Origin: an uncultured Bryobacterales bacterium
Lineage (GTDB): Bacteria; Acidobacteriota; Terriglobia; Bryobacterales; UBA6623
DNA length: 8,712 bases
Reading direction: 5' to 3'
NCBI GenBank assembly: GCA_946887065.1
Contig: CAMPKL010000116.1
Coordinates: 1 to 8,712, forward strand
This document shows positions 6,396 through 8,712 of this stretch, piece after piece. The position numbers were made by a program, and so were the translations under genes. The stretch's first letter is position 1; every line of letters starts with the position of its first letter. Under the pieces are notes generated by a model. It searched no databases. It was not told the origin of the DNA and saw only the letters and a list, made by a program, of their open reading frames with translations.

Positions 6396-7361
6396 TCAGC
6401 AGGCCGGGAGCAAGATTCGCGCGCGCAGTCCTCCGAGGGGGGAGTCATCGAGGGTGATCGATCCGCCGTAAATCTCAGCCAGGTCGCGAACAATCGCCAG
6501 CCCCAAGCCGGATCCGGGCGCGGCCTCGTCGGCTCTCACGCCGCGCTCCAAAACGACCTCTCGCAGAGCAGCGTCTAGCCCCGGTCCATCGTCGTCAATC
6601 GTAATAACCGATTGATCGCCGGTTTGGGAGGCCTGCACGGTGATTTTCGAATGAGCCCACTTGCAGGCGTTGTCGAGGATGTTGCCGAGCATTTCGTCGA
6701 GATCCTCCCGTTGGACGCGGACCCACAGCTCAGCGGAGATCATTGCCGATATCTCAAGCTTTCGCTCGGCGTGGAGTTTCAGCAGCGTACGAGTGAGGGC
6801 TTCGACGCAAACGGCGACAGGGCAAGGGGCGGCGCCGGACGCACCGGAAGCGGCGGCCCGAGCCCGCGCCAAGTGGTAGTTGATCTGCCGCGACATGCGC
6901 TCCACTTGCTGGGCGATGTAGTCGGCTAACTCGGCATTCTCCGTACTGGCCGCCTCTCGCGCCAACAATGCGAGGGGAGTCTTCAGACCGTGAGCCAGGT
7001 CGCCGGCTGTCGCGACCGCGCGTTTGACAGCCTTCTCGCGATCTTCGAGCAGCCCGTTGAGGTCGTCGATCAGAGGCTGAACTTCGGTCGGGTGAACGCC
7101 GTCGACCCGCTGATCTTCGCCTGTCCGAACCGCCAGAAGTTTTTCGCGCAATCTTCGGAAGGGCAGCAGACTGTGGCGCAGTCCGTAAACGCCCGCGGCC
7201 ATAAGCGAGAGGCCAATGAGGGCGGGGACGATTCCGTCGATTCGGAAGAGGTGCGCCGAAGAACGGATGAACATTAAGGACGCCATGTGCATCAACAGCA
7301 GCAGCCCGGCTGTCCAGAACACCGAGGCGAGGATCAATCGGGACCGCAGCGAGCGCAGCAT
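6396..7361 (-). CDS. Two-component sensor histidine kinase, PhoQ-like catalytic core, minimal sensor region
   Basis: Inner-membrane kinase expected to phosphorylate the response regulator encoded just upstream. The 321 residues contain TM1 (about 9-32), a loop of only about 11 residues, TM2 (about 44-61), a HAMP-like linker (62-115), and HisKA-type dimerisation with the phospho-acceptor in GDLAHGLKTPLALL (His124). The HATPase domain follows: N box LDEMLGNILDNACKWA (221-236), G1 DDDGPGL (256-262) and G2 GSGLGLAIV (283-291). DLAHGLKTPL is the H-box style of PhoQ relatives, which normally carry a periplasmic sensor of over 100 residues; here it is missing, suggesting intramembrane sensing or a partner protein. 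Start ATG 7361 has GGGGGAGGG 9 nt upstream, inside the regulator gene, and is 2 nt from its stop, so the pair is co-transcribed and probably translationally coupled. Confidence 0.95.
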   Translation of the reverse strand: MLRSLRSRLILASVFWTAGLLLLMHMASLMFIRSSAHLFRIDGIVPALIGLSLMAAGVYGLRHSLLPFRRLREKLLAVRTGEDQRVDGVHPTEVQPLIDDLNGLLEDREKAVKRAVATAGDLAHGLKTPLALLAREAASTENAELADYIAQQVERMSRQINYHLARARAAASGASGAAPCPVAVCVEALTRTLLKLHAERKLEISAMISAELWVRVQREDLDEMLGNILDNACKWAHSKITVQASQTGDQSVITIDDDGPGLDAALREVVLERGVRADEAAPGSGLGLAIVRDLAEIYGGSITLDDSPLGGLRARILLPAC

Positions 7362-7363
7362 GA

Positions 7364-8041
7364 TTACGAGCCCTCCCCCGTGGCGGGCGTCCTCATGCGG
7401 TAACCCAAGCCCCGGACGGTCTCAATGAAGGAACCGCCGAGTTTGCGCCGAAGGCGTGCGATGAAGACCTCGATGGTGTTGGAATCTCTGTCGAAATTCT
7501 GGGCGTAGATGTGTTCGGTGAGTTCGCTGCGCGACACGACGCGCAGGCCGTGGTGCATCAAATACGACAGCACGCGAAATTCATGGCTGGTCACGCTGAC
7601 GGGGACATTGCCCACGGCCACGCGCGCCGTCCGTGGGTCGAGAACGAGCGTGCCGCAACGCAACTCGGCATGAGCCAAGCCTGTCGTGCGCCGTATGAGC
7701 GCCCGTATGCGCGCCATGACTTCTTCAATCTGGAACGGTTTTGCGACGTAGTCGTCCGCGCCGCCGTCGATGCCTTGGACTTTCTCGTGCCAACTGCCGC
7801 GTGCCGTGAGAATGAGCACCGGCGCGGCGATGCCCGATTCGCGCCAGCGGCGAAGCAGAGTGAGTCCGTCTATCCTCGGCAGTCCGAGATCGAGGACCAC
7901 CGCGTCATATTGCTCGGTGTGCGCAAGGAAATCGGCCTGTTCGCCGTCGCCGGCGCAATCGACGGCATAGCCGCCTTGGCCGAGCGCATTCGCCAACTGG
8001 CGGGCCAGCAAAGGTTCGTCCTCCACAACTAGTACGCGCAA
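7364..8041 (-). CDS. OmpR/PhoB-family response regulator (PhoP/QseB-like)
   Basis: DNA-binding transcription factor switched by phosphorylation from the adjacent kinase. Of 225 residues, 1-115 form the receiver: acidic pair E7/D8, phospho-acceptor D51 in VVLDLGLPRIDG, T79 in LILTARG, and K101 in DDYVAKPF. After a short linker, residues about 125-220 form the winged-helix output domain (LVLDPRTARVAV, VTSHEFRVLSYLM, recognition helix NTIEVFIARLRRKLG, wing ETVRGLGYRM). All signalling residues are present. The start is TTG at 8041, since no ATG or GTG is in frame nearby and the MRVLVVEDE start is conserved. No Shine-Dalgarno precedes it, and a TATAAA box sits 7 nt upstream, so the mRNA may be leaderless. 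Half-site repeats in the divergent gap suggest autoregulation. It is first in an operon with the kinase gene, possibly continuing into priA. Confidence 0.96.
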   Translation of the reverse strand: MRVLVVEDEPLLARQLANALGQGGYAVDCAGDGEQADFLAHTEQYDAVVLDLGLPRIDGLTLLRRWRESGIAAPVLILTARGSWHEKVQGIDGGADDYVAKPFQIEEVMARIRALIRRTTGLAHAELRCGTLVLDPRTARVAVGNVPVSVTSHEFRVLSYLMHHGLRVVSRSELTEHIYAQNFDRDSNTIEVFIARLRRKLGGSFIETVRGLGYRMRTPATGEGS

Positions 8042-8048
8042 TGCGACA

Positions 8049-8054
8049 TTTATA
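8049..8054 (-). promoter_or_regulatory. -10 box (TATAAA) of the regulator-kinase operon
   Basis: TATAAA (TATAAAT with the next base) on the minus strand ends 7 nt before TTG 8041, so transcription would begin at or beside the start codon. No consensus -35 lies 16-18 nt upstream; the direct repeat at 8066-8082 occupies that position, as expected of a promoter activated by an OmpR/PhoB-family protein. Confidence 0.5.
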
Positions 8055-8065
8055 GCTCAGTCCGA

Positions 8066-8102
8066 TGAACGGCAGATGAACCGGGCGTTCAAGACTCGTT
8101 CA
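8066..8102. promoter_or_regulatory. Symmetric array of four TGAAC/GTTCA half-sites, likely operator of the response regulator
   Basis: Plus-strand TGAAC occurs at 8066-8070 and 8077-8081, and GTTCA at 8087-8091 and 8098-8102. The array is a mirror arrangement centred on 8084. Each side is a direct repeat with an 11-bp period: GGTTCA-N5-CGTTCA towards the regulator and CGTTCA-N5-CGTTCA towards the methyltransferase. The PhoP box, (T/G)GTTTA-N5-(T/G)GTTTA, has the same layout and a similar sequence. The regulator-side pair ends 11 nt before the TATAAA box. The sites are seen directly; binding by the neighbouring regulator is inferred. Confidence 0.6.
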
Positions 8103-8138
8103 GGATGGATAGCGCAAGATCGGACGAGAGTGAATTCT

Positions 8139-8712
8139 ATGCCGTTGTTTGCAAATACGCACATCGACTTTGGCTATCCGTGGTGGCTGAGCTATGGTCA
8201 CTTGCCTCTGTTGGTCACCACTGTTGCCCTGTTGTTTTTTGGGTACCGACGCAAATGGCCCCGGCTGTTGTTGCTGTCGTTGGGTGTCCTCGCCGTTTGG
8301 TCCGGCGCGGCGTTCGGCGTGGCGCGTTTCGCGCTGCCCGTGCACGGACGAGGTGTGCTGCCCACGGAAAACTTCCTGCAATCGGGGGCGGGGCGGGTGC
8401 TCGATATCGGAGCCGGCACGGGAAGGTCGTCGATTATGGTGCTCGAAGCGCGACCAGCCGCGACCGTTGTGGCGCTGGACCTTTTCGCGGAGTCGTTCGA
8501 ACGGCACTTCGGCGCGGAGGGGACTCCCCAGCAGCGCCTGCTCGCGAATTTGCAGGCTGCGGGAGTGGATAATCGCGCGACCATCCAGGCGGGCGACATG
8601 CTTCAGTTGCCGTTTGGCGCGAACGAGTTCGACGCGGTCGTTAGCGCCTACGCGATCGATCATGTCGGTCGCCAGGGAGCGGAGCGAGCGCTGAGCGAAG
8701 CGGCGCGTGTCG
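8139..8712 (+). CDS. Membrane-anchored class I SAM-dependent methyltransferase (partial, 3' end off the window)
   Basis: Probable methyl transfer from S-adenosylmethionine; substrate unknown. The frame from ATG 8139 stays open for 191 codons to the window end. Residues about 17-36 (LSYGHLPLLVTTVALLFFGY) and 43-62 (LLLLSLGVLAVWSGAAFGVA) are two hydrophobic helices joined by the basic turn RRKWPR, a hairpin that would place both ends on the same side. The Rossmann methyltransferase domain follows: motif I VLDIGAGTGRSS (87-98), acidic residue D114 in VVALDLF ending strand 2, GDMLQLPF (152-159) and motif IV EFDAVVSAYAIDHV (163-176). Start: GAGAG lies 8 nt upstream. The gene is divergent from the response regulator, and the half-site pair at 8086-8102 lies 36 nt upstream, so control by that regulator is plausible. 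No good -10 box is visible; CAAGAT at 8115-8120 is the best and is weak. Confidence 0.88.
   Translation, partial: MPLFANTHIDFGYPWWLSYGHLPLLVTTVALLFFGYRRKWPRLLLLSLGVLAVWSGAAFGVARFALPVHGRGVLPTENFLQSGAGRVLDIGAGTGRSSIMVLEARPAATVVALDLFAESFERHFGAEGTPQQRLLANLQAAGVDNRATIQAGDMLQLPFGANEFDAVVSAYAIDHVGRQGAERALSEAARV

Noticed and set aside
5685..6578. Plus-strand open frame (297 codons) spanning the priA 5' end and the kinase 3' end
   Set aside because: It runs antisense across two well-supported genes, is rich in Arg and Gln, and shows no family motif.
8105..8572. Plus-strand open frame starting at a non-ATG codon upstream of the methyltransferase
   Set aside because: It is out of frame with the methyltransferase, which carries motif I and two membrane helices from ATG 8139. 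The Ala/Arg/Val-rich product looks like a shadow.
8100..8663. Minus-strand open frame opposite the methyltransferase
   Set aside because: Arg/Gln-rich composition without a motif, antisense to a clear SAM-binding protein.

Overview
The window looks like chromosomal DNA from a high-GC Gram-negative bacterium, most likely an Acidobacteriota of the Solibacter/Bryobacter kind. The main pointer is the Oar-like TonB-dependent receptor with an N-terminal carboxypeptidase-regulatory-like domain at the left edge, a type greatly expanded in that phylum. The periplasmic thiol-redox lipoprotein also fits a diderm. The taxonomic call is inference from gene content only. I see no insertion sequence, integrase, phage gene or CRISPR array.

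Layout: (1) 1-1027, minus: 5' part of an outer-membrane TonB-dependent receptor that runs off the left edge, with a strong Shine-Dalgarno and a good sigma70-type promoter about 220 nt upstream. (2) 1028-1503: a non-coding gap holding that promoter and a small dyad. (3) 1504-1579, plus: tRNA-Ala with anticodon CGC, facing (4) a LarA-family nickel-pincer racemase/epimerase on the minus strand, 10 nt away. (5) 2954-3935, plus: a two-gene unit divergent from larA, encoding a TlpA-like thioredoxin lipoprotein and a free-standing DsbD N-terminal-type domain; the frames overlap by 29 nt. (6) 3927-6353, minus: primosomal helicase PriA, converging on the redox pair with a 9-nt overlap. (7) 7361-6396 and 8041-7364, minus: a PhoQ-like histidine kinase and an OmpR/PhoB-family response regulator. 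The regulator comes first, with 2 nt between the genes. priA follows the kinase by 42 nt on the same strand, so read-through is possible. (8) 8139-8712, plus: 5' part of a membrane-anchored SAM-dependent methyltransferase, divergent from the regulator and running off the right edge.

The most interesting signal lies in the 97-nt divergent gap between the regulator and the methyltransferase. Four copies of the half-site TGAAC/GTTCA sit in a symmetric array centred on 8084. On each side they form a direct repeat with an 11-bp period, the spacing used by OmpR/PhoB-family dimers such as PhoP. The side facing the regulator ends 11 nt before a TATAAA box, which would start transcription at or next to the TTG start codon. 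The simplest reading is an autoregulated two-component system that also controls the membrane methyltransferase. The kinase has almost no extracytoplasmic domain, so its input probably comes through or inside the membrane.

Two CDSs, the TonB receptor and the methyltransferase, are open at the window edges. Translating them from the sequence identifies both clearly.
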